Part shown: piece after piece, positions 9,131-17,192 of the stretch
How positions within the stretch are numbered: the stretch's first letter is position 1
Layout: each line of letters begins with the position of its first letter
Origin: a virus
Length of the DNA stretch: 35,809 nucleotides
IMG/VR virus record: IMGVR_UViG_3300010392_001355
Location: 1 to 35,809 of that record
Reading direction: 5' to 3' (one strand)
Made by a program: the position numbers and the translations under genes
The notes under the pieces: generated by a model
Told to the model about the DNA's origin: nothing
Seen by the model: only the letters and a program-made list of their open reading frames with translations
The model's database searches: none

Positions 9131-11634
9131 CCGCGCTTACCGTGTGGTCCTGCTCTTCCCCTCCAGTTGCCCATGCGCCACTTGTCTCCGGTATCGTTCG
9201 ATGAGACCTTGATCGCGACCTGCCGCGCACGAATTCTGGTTGACACTTTCCTTGTGTTGCCGTCCACCGTGTATGGTCCCTTCGTTATCCTGTCAGCCGC
9301 TGGGTATTTGCGTCCTGTCAGGTTCACATCGACGCTTCCTTCGAGCGTCAGGAAGTCTGGGATTAACTGGTCTACGTGCATTAACTCTTCACCAGCATTC
9401 GGTATCTCCATATCGAATGACTCGATATAGCTTGACATCGCTACACCGTCAGCATCGGTTCCGGTCTCATGCTCGTACAGGTAACCATCAGCGCTGGTTG
9501 CGTAGGCTTTCTCGAACTGTGGTGATCGATCTGCCCATGCTGTACGAGCCAACATGCCAGTAGCCCATGTACCTTCTTCGTAGTTGAACGCCACGTAACG
9601 ATTCACTTCAATTGGGCTGATGTCAAAGTCCTGTGCAGTTAGTACGCCCACCGGACCAACCGCAAAGTTGTAGAAGCGAATTGAGTTTTCAGCCGTTACC
9701 GCTGGCTCCATATGAAGCCCAGCAGAACCACCTGTGTACAGCAACAACTCAGCAGCAGACAGAGCGATTTGCCATACCTGAGTACCATCGAGCCACAAGG
9801 TGAGGTTTGGCGTATCGAACTGCGCCGTTAAGTTGTACTTCGTTTCCGCTGCCGCTGCCGATCCAGATACCGCAGTGAATGTGTACGTACCCGGATCATT
9901 GTCCAAGACGCTCTTCACACCACTCGCGTTCTTCTTCCTGACGCGAATCGTATCAGTGAAGATGTCAGCCTCAATGTAGATGCCCTGAGCATCATCAGAG
10001 GTGGTATCTGGGGTGCCTGTGATCTCGGTACGCAGGAACATCATGCCAGACCACCGAGTAGCAACTTGTCCTGCCTCAAACGCGAACTCTACACCCCACT
10101 CACATTCTGTCGGGGTCAGAATCGGTTCATCGTTGGTCAGGATGTAATCGTACTCGTAACCATTGTCAGCCGTGTTTGTTACCGTCGTGAAGCCAGCCGA
10201 TGAATTGAATTCGTATTCATAGCCAATCACTCCAGCACCACTAGGCGTAGCAAGAGAGAAACCTGATGGGATTCTCAGGTCGAATGGATGCTGCGCATAA
10301 GCCAGCGGGTCGTACGATGGATAGAAGAACCAGACCTCATTGAACTCACGATTCAGACCACCGTAAACCTTGTCTCGCTGATCGACGTTGATGAAGTCGT
10401 ACACCCAGTTGCGAACGTCACACGGCAGCACCTTGACGATACCGTCATAGATATAGAAGTCAGACTCAGCCATGAAGATCACGCGAGCGTCAATCGGTAC
10501 TGCTGCGTTCGGACCCAGTATCGAGACGTTCTCACCAACCGTATTCAAGCCGAAGACATCAAAACCACCGAAGAACGGTAATGTGTGTACGCTGACATCC
10601 GTGAAAACGAGCGTCTCAAGCCGTGAGCGTACGCCTGTGACGATTTTAGAGCCTGAGTATAGTCTTAGGTCACCTGATGTGTTGGTGCTGGTAGGCACCC
10701 AATCATTCAGGTCTTCGGTCGAACACCACCTGATCAACATTGGATCAAATGCGAGGTTGAAGAAATCGTAAGCACCCAGAGCGATCACGTGTCGATCTCG
10801 CTGCGAGACGATCATAGCCTCATTATTGGGTGGCGCATCACCGCCAAACGGAGAGGCTCTTGTGCCAGTACCCTTGGATCGATCCCACCAGTACATCTGT
10901 CCACCACGTGGGCAGCACAGTAAGTCTTCGCCCCATGTATCAAGAGACCATGTGCGGATTGGCAGCACCAGCGTTGATCCTGTCCGGGCATCACCGTAGC
11001 CTTCGCGCCCGTACGGACCTGTGCCATAACCTGTAGCCGTGACAGCTGTCTCTGCCCCTACAGTGATTTGGTACTCAGCCCTGACCGCTGTGCCGCCTTC
11101 ATTTGCGCCGCCAGTTGCTGCTGTACCAGAATGAGTTATATCGTAAGTGTTCGGTCCAGTGACAGCATCAACCGTGTACTCACCCTCAAAATCGAGACCA
11201 CTGGATGCACCGACAATCGTGTTCGTGAATTCCACGTAGTCGCCAAGCTGCGCTCCATGGTTCGCATCAGTAACCTCTATACGTGACAAGCCAGTGAATG
11301 TCTCAAAAGGACCGAGACCACCATTAGCAGGCTCTGAGACGTGCCTCAATGGAGTGATGTCGTAATAGGTGCCGTCCTGCCATACATACAGCTTGGTATC
11401 AGTAGCGACGGCTGACCAGCGTTTAGCATCCAGTGAGGACCAATCCAGCAGGCGACGACAGATGCCAATGAACTGCGGCGAATCAACCTGCACCCAGCCA
11501 CCTATCTTCTCAGCCAGACCCTTACGAAAACGCACCTTGTCCATCGAGTACCAGCGACCCACAGCGCCGCGCTCTGACTGCTCTGTGTACTGACCAGCAC
11601 TGATGGGTAAATTAAAGATCGCCTTCTGTGTCAT
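9127..11634 (-). CDS. Tail nozzle/hub-like protein with inserted lectin-like domain
   Basis: An 835-residue protein whose ATG 11634 overlaps the previous stop (TAATG). The N-terminal part (NLPISAGQYTEQSERG, then VRFRKGLAEKIGGW) and the body with WSTEDLNDW-like blocks (WCSTEDLNDWVP, PFFGGFDVFGLNTVGE, FMAESDFYIYDG) follow a pattern typical of long tail-tube/nozzle proteins of short-tailed phages (P22 gp10 or T7 gp12 role). Residues about 117-190 (DANHGAQLGDYVEFT) are a small beta insert found in many virion proteins. Residues about 485-660 form a separate concanavalin-like block, apparently inserted. Position between adaptors and fibre supports a tail tip role. The family assignment is from remembered patterns. 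Confidence 0.75.
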   Translation of the reverse strand: MTQKAIFNLPISAGQYTEQSERGAVGRWYSMDKVRFRKGLAEKIGGWVQVDSPQFIGICRRLLDWSSLDAKRWSAVATDTKLYVWQDGTYYDITPLRHVSEPANGGLGPFETFTGLSRIEVTDANHGAQLGDYVEFTNTIVGASSGLDFEGEYTVDAVTGPNTYDITHSGTAATGGANEGGTAVRAEYQITVGAETAVTATGYGTGPYGREGYGDARTGSTLVLPIRTWSLDTWGEDLLCCPRGGQMYWWDRSKGTGTRASPFGGDAPPNNEAMIVSQRDRHVIALGAYDFFNLAFDPMLIRWCSTEDLNDWVPTSTNTSGDLRLYSGSKIVTGVRSRLETLVFTDVSVHTLPFFGGFDVFGLNTVGENVSILGPNAAVPIDARVIFMAESDFYIYDGIVKVLPCDVRNWVYDFINVDQRDKVYGGLNREFNEVWFFYPSYDPLAYAQHPFDLRIPSGFSLATPSGAGVIGYEYEFNSSAGFTTVTNTADNGYEYDYILTNDEPILTPTECEWGVEFAFEAGQVATRWSGMMFLRTEITGTPDTTSDDAQGIYIEADIFTDTIRVRKKNASGVKSVLDNDPGTYTFTAVSGSAAAAETKYNLTAQFDTPNLTLWLDGTQVWQIALSAAELLLYTGGSAGLHMEPAVTAENSIRFYNFAVGPVGVLTAQDFDISPIEVNRYVAFNYEEGTWATGMLARTAWADRSPQFEKAYATSADGYLYEHETGTDADGVAMSSYIESFDMEIPNAGEELMHVDQLIPDFLTLEGSVDVNLTGRKYPAADRITKGPYTVDGNTRKVSTRIRARQVAIKVSSNDTGDKWRMGNWRGRAGPHGKRG

Positions 11635-12851
11635 TACGGCTCGAACTCAATTCCTGTAAGTAGCAAACCAGATGCCTGTGCTATTGGGGTAGGCTCAGCG
11701 CCTGAGTGACCACCAGTCCTGCCTATCTGGATCAACCCTGAAGCTGAACCAATTGATGCTGTTGTGCCAAGTTTGAAGCTCTCACCTACAGTCAGGTCAT
11801 ACCAAGTATCAGACGCACCCGGATCAACTGTCCAGCCGGGTGATCCACCCTCGGTGTTCGATGGTGCAAAGACAAAGTAATTACCGGGCGTGAACGAGTT
11901 ACCAACCCACCATGCTGTGGAGTAATCTACATCGCCTCCTGAGTGCTGCCTTCGGAAGACACCAGTACTCAGAAGTATAAAGCCAACCTCATCAGATGTT
12001 GCAGTCATGGTGAATCCAGTTTCTGAGATTTCACTAAACAGCACCAGCTTGCCGTCAGTCTCACCTTTGATTCGACCCTCTGATCGAAGTGTTGCTTCAC
12101 TCTTCGCGCCACTGAAAGTAGCGCTCGCTCCATTTGTTGGGGCAAAGGAAGAGCCACCATCACCACCAGCACCACCATTGCCTTGTTGATTGATTCCAAA
12201 TCTATTGGTAGATGGGTTGGCGAACTGACCGTATATCCCGGCGTAGCCCCAGTCGCCACCATCACCGCCATCATTGGTAGCTGCGGTGCCGCCATTGCCA
12301 CCATTGCCTATTGCAAGCTGACTGCCAGCTGATCCTGCTGCCCCTAACGGAGAGCCTGTCGGAGAACCCGCAGCGCCACCACTAGCGTCACCCCAACCGA
12401 CACCACCACCGCCGCCACCGCCCGGAGTGCCACCAGCGCCAGTATCGTTGTAAGAGCCACCACCGCCGCCACCGCCACCGCCGAAGAGAAAGCCATTATC
12501 AACATCAATCGAAACATCAAAAGTGTCGGACTGGATGGCATGTCCACCCGATCCTCCAGCATTGCCATGAGTGCCTGTCGCACCGTTGTCGTCACCTCCA
12601 GAGCCACCAGCACCACCTGTTCCTATAAAGCGCCCACTGTTGATTGCAGTAAACTGGAAAGTGCTACCCGCAGCAAAGTCGGTCGTAATGATAATTTCTG
12701 CAACATCGGCATCGTCTGCTATGAGTGTGACCTCAACAGGCTCAGATGGAGAGCCTAGATATACCCACAGGTCACCAATGTAAGTGTCACTGGTGAAATC
12801 AATAGTGAACGCACCACCGCCACCGAAAAGAGAGAGAGGCTTTTTCCACAT
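11634..12851 (-). CDS. Glycine-rich adhesin-like virion protein
   Basis: A 405-residue protein. I chose ATG 12851, which overlaps the upstream stop (TAATG), instead of an in-frame start at 12890 that would extend into the previous gene. Residues about 77-240 are dominated by Gly with interspersed Ser, Ala, Asn and Asp, including runs of up to nine glycines. The ends are ordinary beta-rich sequence (SLFGGGGAFTIDFTSDTYIG; a C-terminal GASDTWYDLTVGESFKLG). Gly-rich cores like this form packed polyglycine-II helices in the S16-type gp38 receptor-binding adhesin, so a receptor-binding tip is a reasonable inference. It lies between a fibre-type protein and the nozzle-like protein. Confidence 0.85.
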   Translation of the reverse strand: MWKKPLSLFGGGGAFTIDFTSDTYIGDLWVYLGSPSEPVEVTLIADDADVAEIIITTDFAAGSTFQFTAINSGRFIGTGGAGGSGGDDNGATGTHGNAGGSGGHAIQSDTFDVSIDVDNGFLFGGGGGGGGGSYNDTGAGGTPGGGGGGGVGWGDASGGAAGSPTGSPLGAAGSAGSQLAIGNGGNGGTAATNDGGDGGDWGYAGIYGQFANPSTNRFGINQQGNGGAGGDGGSSFAPTNGASATFSGAKSEATLRSEGRIKGETDGKLVLFSEISETGFTMTATSDEVGFILLSTGVFRRQHSGGDVDYSTAWWVGNSFTPGNYFVFAPSNTEGGSPGWTVDPGASDTWYDLTVGESFKLGTTASIGSASGLIQIGRTGGHSGAEPTPIAQASGLLLTGIEFEP

Positions 12852-13714
12852 TAGACCGAAGCCAGTCCTTTGATTATCGACACCACCCACCGTGCGCCAC
12901 CGATATCATCGAGACCAGTTACGTACTCAAAGCCAAGGTAATCAATCGACCCGAAGGCAGTTGACAATACAGGTGCGCCACCAGACGCAAGGAACGTGTT
13001 GGACGCGAATGTAATGGCATGTGGTGCGCCAGTACCCTGCTCGACAATCAAGCTGAATGTCTGCCCGTTAGTCGCATTGGTTGGAGCTGTCAAATTAAAC
13101 GCAGCTGTCGTCAGGTGATAGAAAGCGTTCGAGTCAGCACAGTCAACATTGACGTTGCCAGTATCAATCAGGAGTGCTGTACGATCAGTTACCTGACCCT
13201 TGGTGAAGGTCTGTGCAACATTCTTCTGCGCGAACTCAGTATCCGCAATACCATTCAGCAAAACTGAGTCAGCGGCCAAAGTCGCATTCGCTGCGGTCAC
13301 TGCCGTTGCTGCGGATGCTGCCTGCACATCAGTACCATCACAGTAAACCCACTGACCCTCACCAGCGATGATTGTTGGTCCTATGCCTGCAACCGTCTTC
13401 ACCATGACATCACCATCGGACGTGTTCGCAACCAGATAGACCTTACTGCGAGTCGGCACAATGATGTTACGCGACCCACCGGGCGAGCCGTTCAAATCAA
13501 GGATCATGTAACGAGCGCCAGTCGCGGCAGTAGGACCACCAGCAGTGTCATCCAGCGTGTAATCCTGTGCGACGGTTATATCGACAACAGCCGTACCAGC
13601 AATACTGTCTTCCAGAAGCTGGAGAGCGCTGTCATTAAGAACGGTTCCCCATGTGTCTGGGTTCTCATCCAGAGCCTGTAGGGTCATCCTGAGTAATGGG
13701 CTAATGGTAGACAT
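12851..13714 (-). CDS. Tail fibre / appendage-type protein
   Basis: A 287-residue protein, ATG 13714, with GAGG six bases upstream. The N-terminus (LDENPDTWGTVLNDSALQLL) matches a conserved opening of phage tail appendage proteins, followed by a strand-rich region with ARYMILDLNGSPGG, SKVYLVANTSDGDVMVK and GEGQWVYCDGTDV. These motifs are widespread in fibre proteins of marine phages, where the domain seems to anchor the appendage. The C-terminal part (about 190-287) is a small beta domain ending GGARWVVSIIKG. It couples by TAATG to the glycine-rich protein, so the two may form one appendage. Exact role is not shown by sequence. Confidence 0.8.
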   Translation of the reverse strand: MSTISPLLRMTLQALDENPDTWGTVLNDSALQLLEDSIAGTAVVDITVAQDYTLDDTAGGPTAATGARYMILDLNGSPGGSRNIIVPTRSKVYLVANTSDGDVMVKTVAGIGPTIIAGEGQWVYCDGTDVQAASAATAVTAANATLAADSVLLNGIADTEFAQKNVAQTFTKGQVTDRTALLIDTGNVNVDCADSNAFYHLTTAAFNLTAPTNATNGQTFSLIVEQGTGAPHAITFASNTFLASGGAPVLSTAFGSIDYLGFEYVTGLDDIGGARWVVSIIKGLASV

Positions 13715-13717
13715 TTC

Positions 13718-14377
13718 TTACCTCTGGTTAGTCGGTGACGCTGGCACTTCCATCGGTGTCAGGTTGTATCGTTGGTTGAGTAACTCGTAAGTCTCTCTCT
13801 TTGCCAGCGGCAGAGAGTCGGTGTAATCCGTCTTCCATATCTCAACGCGATCATCAGCCTTCAGGAACTTCTCTGACTCAGCAAGACATGCCTTGAAGAG
13901 TAGATCATCCTGATGCAGTGACAGCCACGTGGTGTCCTGTCCAACAGAGAGGCTCTCTGGGCGTGTTACGCCACGAGCGTTAAGGGTGTAAGTGCCGTCA
14001 GGGATCGGGGATAGAAGCCAGTCAGTCTCAGTCTGTTCAGAATAGTATTTAGGTGGAGCTGTGGACCCAATCACCTGATGATCCCTGACGAAATCGGTTG
14101 AACGCAATTCGAGAAAAGTTCTCACGCCTGCGCTGTCGTAATAAATTGATTGTGTCACCACCAACTCAGTATCGGTGACTGGCTTTGTTGCGGTCTCAAC
14201 ACCCGGCGAGGTAGCTGCCGTTCCCTCTGACGTAAAGATGGACAGGTCGAGATCGCGCCATAAACGCATCTCACCAAGATTGATCAGATCATCAATCGAC
14301 CCTGCGAACTCAAGGTCGTCGTCTTCCATCCACGACTGAAGATTGGCTGAGAGTTCTGCATATGTTTTGTTGCTCAA
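13718..14377 (-). CDS. Head-tail adaptor-like protein (TTG start)
   Basis: A 219-residue protein. The start is a TTG at 14377 that overlaps the preceding TGA (TTGA) and has GGAG seven bases upstream, so this rare start is well supported. The helical N-terminus (YAELSANLQSWMEDDDLEF...LINLGEMRLWRDLDL) and the later PPKYYSEQ, LLSPIPDGTYTLNARG and TTWLSLHQDDLLFKACLAE blocks follow the pattern of tail-tube-A/connector proteins that bind beneath the portal in short-tailed phages. A second adaptor-like protein is encoded at 15527-16255, so the two may form stacked rings. The assignment is by pattern, not by catalytic residues. Confidence 0.8.
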   Translation of the reverse strand: MSNKTYAELSANLQSWMEDDDLEFAGSIDDLINLGEMRLWRDLDLSIFTSEGTAATSPGVETATKPVTDTELVVTQSIYYDSAGVRTFLELRSTDFVRDHQVIGSTAPPKYYSEQTETDWLLSPIPDGTYTLNARGVTRPESLSVGQDTTWLSLHQDDLLFKACLAESEKFLKADDRVEIWKTDYTDSLPLAKRETYELLNQRYNLTPMEVPASPTNQR

Positions 14378-14976
14378 GGTGCCGCTCCATATATCTGCAC
14401 AGAGGTGATTGCATGATCCCAGAAGGTCGCGTCAGCCTGTGGTGTGATGTAGAACGTGCCACCGTTTGTCTGGAAGTCTGACCCTGCGAACAATGGGATA
14501 ACGAAGTTGAAGTGCTGTGTAACACCAGCGCCCTTGGCAAACACAGCGGTCTGCGCATAAATAATAGGGAATGAACCACCACCGACATCAAGCTCGAACT
14601 CGAACAGATTCTGCGAAGCTACTGTTGATTCAGCCGACATAGCAACACGCACCATACCGAAGTTATTCAGACCGTTCGGGATCAGTTTGTTCGTTGTTAC
14701 ATCCCAGAAATGCCCAGCACCACCGTGACCCGTCTCCGGGTGACCGAAGTCACCACCAGCGCCATCAATGGTCATCTGCGTTCGAGCCGCTGCCAAGATC
14801 GTGCGCGGCGAGCCTACCGTGTAGGTGCCATCCAAGTGGAAGTCCCACCCCTGATTTGCAAGGTATCGAGAGCTGACAGTAAAGTCCCGCATGTCCTGCG
14901 GTGTGATTGAAGCTGGTCCCTGCCCATCAGCGAAGATGGCTTGCAGTTCAGCTTCTGTTCTTACGGTGTCTACCAT
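14374..14976 (-). CDS. Minor virion protein, unknown role
   Basis: A 200-residue protein whose ATG 14976 overlaps the upstream stop (TAATG). The first 35 residues (DTVRTEAELQAIFADGQG, then ITPQDMRDFTVSSRY) are a helical motif seen at the start of many phage tail or fibre-associated proteins. The rest (about 45-200) is beta-rich with Phe, Gly and Thr, and looks like a jelly-roll (FELDVGGGSFPIIY, HFNFVIPLFAGSDFQTNGG). It sits between two connector-type genes and is tightly coupled to both. I infer a small decoration or attachment piece of the neck or tail; no precise family is claimed. Confidence 0.75.
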   Translation of the reverse strand: MVDTVRTEAELQAIFADGQGPASITPQDMRDFTVSSRYLANQGWDFHLDGTYTVGSPRTILAAARTQMTIDGAGGDFGHPETGHGGAGHFWDVTTNKLIPNGLNNFGMVRVAMSAESTVASQNLFEFELDVGGGSFPIIYAQTAVFAKGAGVTQHFNFVIPLFAGSDFQTNGGTFYITPQADATFWDHAITSVQIYGAAP

Positions 14977-15530
14977 TAGTCGAACTCCGCGCTAAAGTCT
15001 GAAGTGAATACATTGTCGTACGTGTATCCAAGATAATAATCATTGCCAGCCGCAGCAACACCATCAAACACTACATTGAACGGCACGGTAAATGACGGAC
15101 AGTCTGCCTCGGTTCTTGTCATGGACACAAACCAGCTCATATCGTCACGCTGAATGTACACACACTCACCAAAGATAAACGTCATTGCCTGATCGAGCAC
15201 GATATGCCTCTCACCGCCAACGAGAGCCTCTGTGATCGTCCCTGTCGCTGGATACAGTATGTTCGGTTCAGGTGGGCAGGAATTCAGCCCAGTGCCGTCT
15301 GGTAACCCGTAGCCATCCTCGATAGATATCTCTGGTGCAGGTCTGTACAGGGCTATAGGATCAGTCACCGTGACTGGTATCTCTTGAGGGTGTTTCGGCT
15401 CCCACCAATCAGGATGCACCAGCAAGCCGGGAACGTGACCGTCCTCGACCAGATCGCGGTACATCATCTTCTGTCCTGAGCGCTGACACTCAGCAACAGC
15501 GTTATGACCCTTGGCGTAAGTCTTGCTCAT
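14976..15530 (-). CDS. Conserved phage virion-associated protein with degenerate zinc-ribbon-like N-terminus
   Basis: A 184-residue protein starting at ATG 15530 within the previous stop (ATGA). Residues 10-50 (AECQRSGQKMMYRDLVEDG, then VHPDWWEPKHPQE) match a motif common in phage proteins of the head-tail region, where related copies carry Cys-x-x-Cys-type pairs and a 'D-x-W-E-P-K-H-P' segment. Here only one Cys of the first pair remains (the partner position is Ser), so metal binding is doubtful. The C-terminal half is beta-rich with repeated Tyr/Phe. It is flanked by adaptor genes, and a neck or baseplate accessory role is inferred. Confidence 0.75.
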   Translation of the reverse strand: MSKTYAKGHNAVAECQRSGQKMMYRDLVEDGHVPGLLVHPDWWEPKHPQEIPVTVTDPIALYRPAPEISIEDGYGLPDGTGLNSCPPEPNILYPATGTITEALVGGERHIVLDQAMTFIFGECVYIQRDDMSWFVSMTRTEADCPSFTVPFNVVFDGVAAAGNDYYLGYTYDNVFTSDFSAEFD

Positions 15531-16255
15531 CGATAATGTCTCGCACTCCCTCTCCTTCGCCTGCTGCCAGACGTTGGAACGATGCGTACATCACCACGCT
15601 CGCGAACAGCATTTTGAGCCTTGAAGAATGCGTTCTCTGCTTTGCCGTATAGCGCCTGTTCGAGTTCAGGTGGCGCGAACTTCTCAGCCAGACGAAACGC
15701 CAGACCGTAAGCGAAAGCATCGTACATTTGGTAAGGGATGTCAGCGGTATCAGCTGCGGTATCCGAGTCCTCGAATTTACGCACAGTGTCGAACACCAGT
15801 ATGTCGGTCGAGTTCTCAGGAGTAGTCCAGAGCGTCATGGTAATGCCATCGCGCCCCTTGTCGATAAATACCCTGTCAGGTCGTCCCTCAATGTCTTTCT
15901 CAGGGATGTCGAGGTACTCACTGCGAGGCATGAATGTGACAGGCGTGTCTACGCCATTACGGCGCAACGCCACATCAATAATGTCGATGATGTTTGTACC
16001 ACTGACATCGAGATCGAAGTCCGTACCAGCAACGTAAGAAGCCTGACTCTCAACAAGAGTCATGGTCTCCTGCACGATACGGAAATCGTGATAGTCCTCA
16101 GTCGCCCATGCAGCCAACATGAAACGCATGGAGCGCCGAGCAGATAGAATGTGCCTGCCAGTAATCTTGGCAGGGTCTATCCGCGCACGCTCCATGGCCT
16201 CATCGACCAGCTCAGCGAGATCGGGATTAAAAATGTACGTCCCTGATGTCGCCAT
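15527..16255 (-). CDS. gp4-like head-tail adaptor
   Basis: A 242-residue protein, ATG 16255, with AAGG and eight bases of spacing. The helical start (LAELVDEAMERARIDPAKIT, then GRHILSARRSMRFMLAAWA) is the characteristic pattern of P22 gp4-like adaptors, which dock on the underside of the portal ring and begin the tail. The middle is a beta domain with ALRRNGVDTPVTFMPRSEYL, and helices resume at about 180-225 (YQMYDAFAYGLAFRLAEKFA). The C-terminus is very basic (SRRRRGSARHYR). Position after the capsid genes fits assembly order. This is one of the better supported family calls in the tail module. Confidence 0.85.
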   Translation of the reverse strand: MATSGTYIFNPDLAELVDEAMERARIDPAKITGRHILSARRSMRFMLAAWATEDYHDFRIVQETMTLVESQASYVAGTDFDLDVSGTNIIDIIDVALRRNGVDTPVTFMPRSEYLDIPEKDIEGRPDRVFIDKGRDGITMTLWTTPENSTDILVFDTVRKFEDSDTAADTADIPYQMYDAFAYGLAFRLAEKFAPPELEQALYGKAENAFFKAQNAVRERGDVRIVPTSGSRRRRGSARHYR

Positions 16256-16259
16256 GAGC

Positions 16260-16637
16260 TTATCCTTGCTGAATAGTGTACGTTACAGAGCCAGTGCCAG
16301 CCGTGATGTTGATACGAATAGCAAACATCGGTTTATCCGAGATAGCAACGGAAGCATCAGCACTGCCACTCGCGATCTCGTTATCCCAGTCAGCACTCGC
16401 TGGAGCAACATACCTGTCATTCGGATTGCCTGCATTGCCACCACCGACATTAACTGCTGCAAGAGCAGTCGCGTCATACATGATGTTTTGAGAGGTAGAG
16501 TCAACCGTGAAGGTGACTGTGCCATTCGCAACAACATGTATCCTCATGTCATCGAGTGCTGTCTCAACAACTACATAGGTCGCGCCTGTACCTGCTGGCG
16601 TAGTGCCAGTGATTGGGCGTTTACGAAGGTGTCCCAT
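16260..16637 (-). CDS. Small virion protein, unknown
   Basis: A 125-residue protein, ATG 16637, after a G-rich ribosome site (AAGGGGG). It is beta-rich with Ala, Thr and Val, and has no charged clusters beyond the first few residues (GHLRKRPITG). A strand pattern IHVVANGTVTFTVDST and a closing GTGSVTYTIQQG suggest a single small beta sandwich. It lies between the capsid module and the gp4-like adaptor, next to another Gly/Thr-rich small protein. A capsid-surface or neck accessory is plausible, but nothing in the sequence fixes this. Confidence 0.7.
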   Translation of the reverse strand: MGHLRKRPITGTTPAGTGATYVVVETALDDMRIHVVANGTVTFTVDSTSQNIMYDATALAAVNVGGGNAGNPNDRYVAPASADWDNEIASGSADASVAISDKPMFAIRINITAGTGSVTYTIQQG

Positions 16638-16648
16638 AAGTCACCCCC

Positions 16649-17119
16649 TTAGTTGTTTACAGAGCCATCATCATCGAACGTGTAGGTGATGAATATGTCG
16701 AACGTGCCGCCAGTAGCATTCGTGCCACCACCGTCACTAACGGTGATCTCTGCCAACTCGGTGTTTGGCACACCAAGTAACACGCCACCACCAGTGCCCA
16801 TGATCGCGGTAATGCTTGCCGTGATATCAACACCATCAACGAGACCGTCATCGTCGGGCGTACCCAACTCAAGACCTACATCAAGCAGCGGGTTAGTACC
16901 GCCAGTCGCCGCACTGAACACATCAACCTTCAGCGGGATCGCATTGATTGGCAAAAACTTGCCAGTCAGTATTCCTGCTGCGGCGAGAGTTGCGTCAATG
17001 CCTCTAATTGCCAATACAACCGGAACTACAGCAACTGCTGGTGCCGGGGTTTTACTGCTGCTTGCCTCTGTTGCGCCACTGGCTCTCCAGTAGCCTTTAA
17101 TTGTACTTCTGATACCCAT
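16649..17119 (-). CDS. Small virion / head-fibre-type protein, unknown
   Basis: A 156-residue protein. ATG 17119 has GGAG eight bases upstream, just after the hairpin that follows the capsid gene. Residues 1-20 are basic and aromatic (GIRSTIKGYWRAS), 25-45 are Ala/Pro/Val-rich, and the remainder is beta-rich with acidic turns (GLELGTPDDDGLVDGVDITA). The last 35 residues (VSDGGGTNATGGTFDIFITY) match a closing strand pattern that I recall from small proteins after capsid genes in marine phages. It is probably a virion component; a head fibre or decoration is possible. It is the first gene after the terminator-like hairpin, so its expression may differ from that of the capsid gene. Confidence 0.7.
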   Translation of the reverse strand: MGIRSTIKGYWRASGATEASSSKTPAPAVAVVPVVLAIRGIDATLAAAGILTGKFLPINAIPLKVDVFSAATGGTNPLLDVGLELGTPDDDGLVDGVDITASITAIMGTGGGVLLGVPNTELAEITVSDGGGTNATGGTFDIFITYTFDDDGSVNN

Positions 17120-17150
17120 CTGTCTGTCTCCAGTCCACTAAGTGGTCGTC

Positions 17151-17181
17151 AGGGTGAAAGGCAGGGACCGAAGTCCCTGCC
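17151..17181 (-). terminator. UUCG-tetraloop hairpin after the capsid gene (terminator or attenuator)
   Basis: Between the capsid stop and the next gene, bases 17160-17168 and 17173-17181 form a perfect nine-pair stem. On the minus strand the loop is TTCG closed by C-G, one of the most stable RNA tetraloops. Only a short T-run (TTTCACC) follows, so termination may be partial. A stable hairpin after the capsid gene could also shield capsid mRNA from 3' exonucleases. It is the strongest hairpin I noticed in the window. Confidence 0.75.
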
Positions 17182-17192
17182 AATCAGGTTGC

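Noticed and set aside
12344-12616. Minus-strand frame rich in Ala, Val and Leu inside the glycine-rich gene
   Set aside because: It is the shifted reading of the GGN-type codons of the Gly-rich core and is hydrophobic only for that reason.
12140-12640. Short repeated DNA words resembling a tandem or CRISPR-like array
   Set aside because: They are degenerate Gly codon runs of the adhesin-like gene; there are no equal repeats with distinct spacers.
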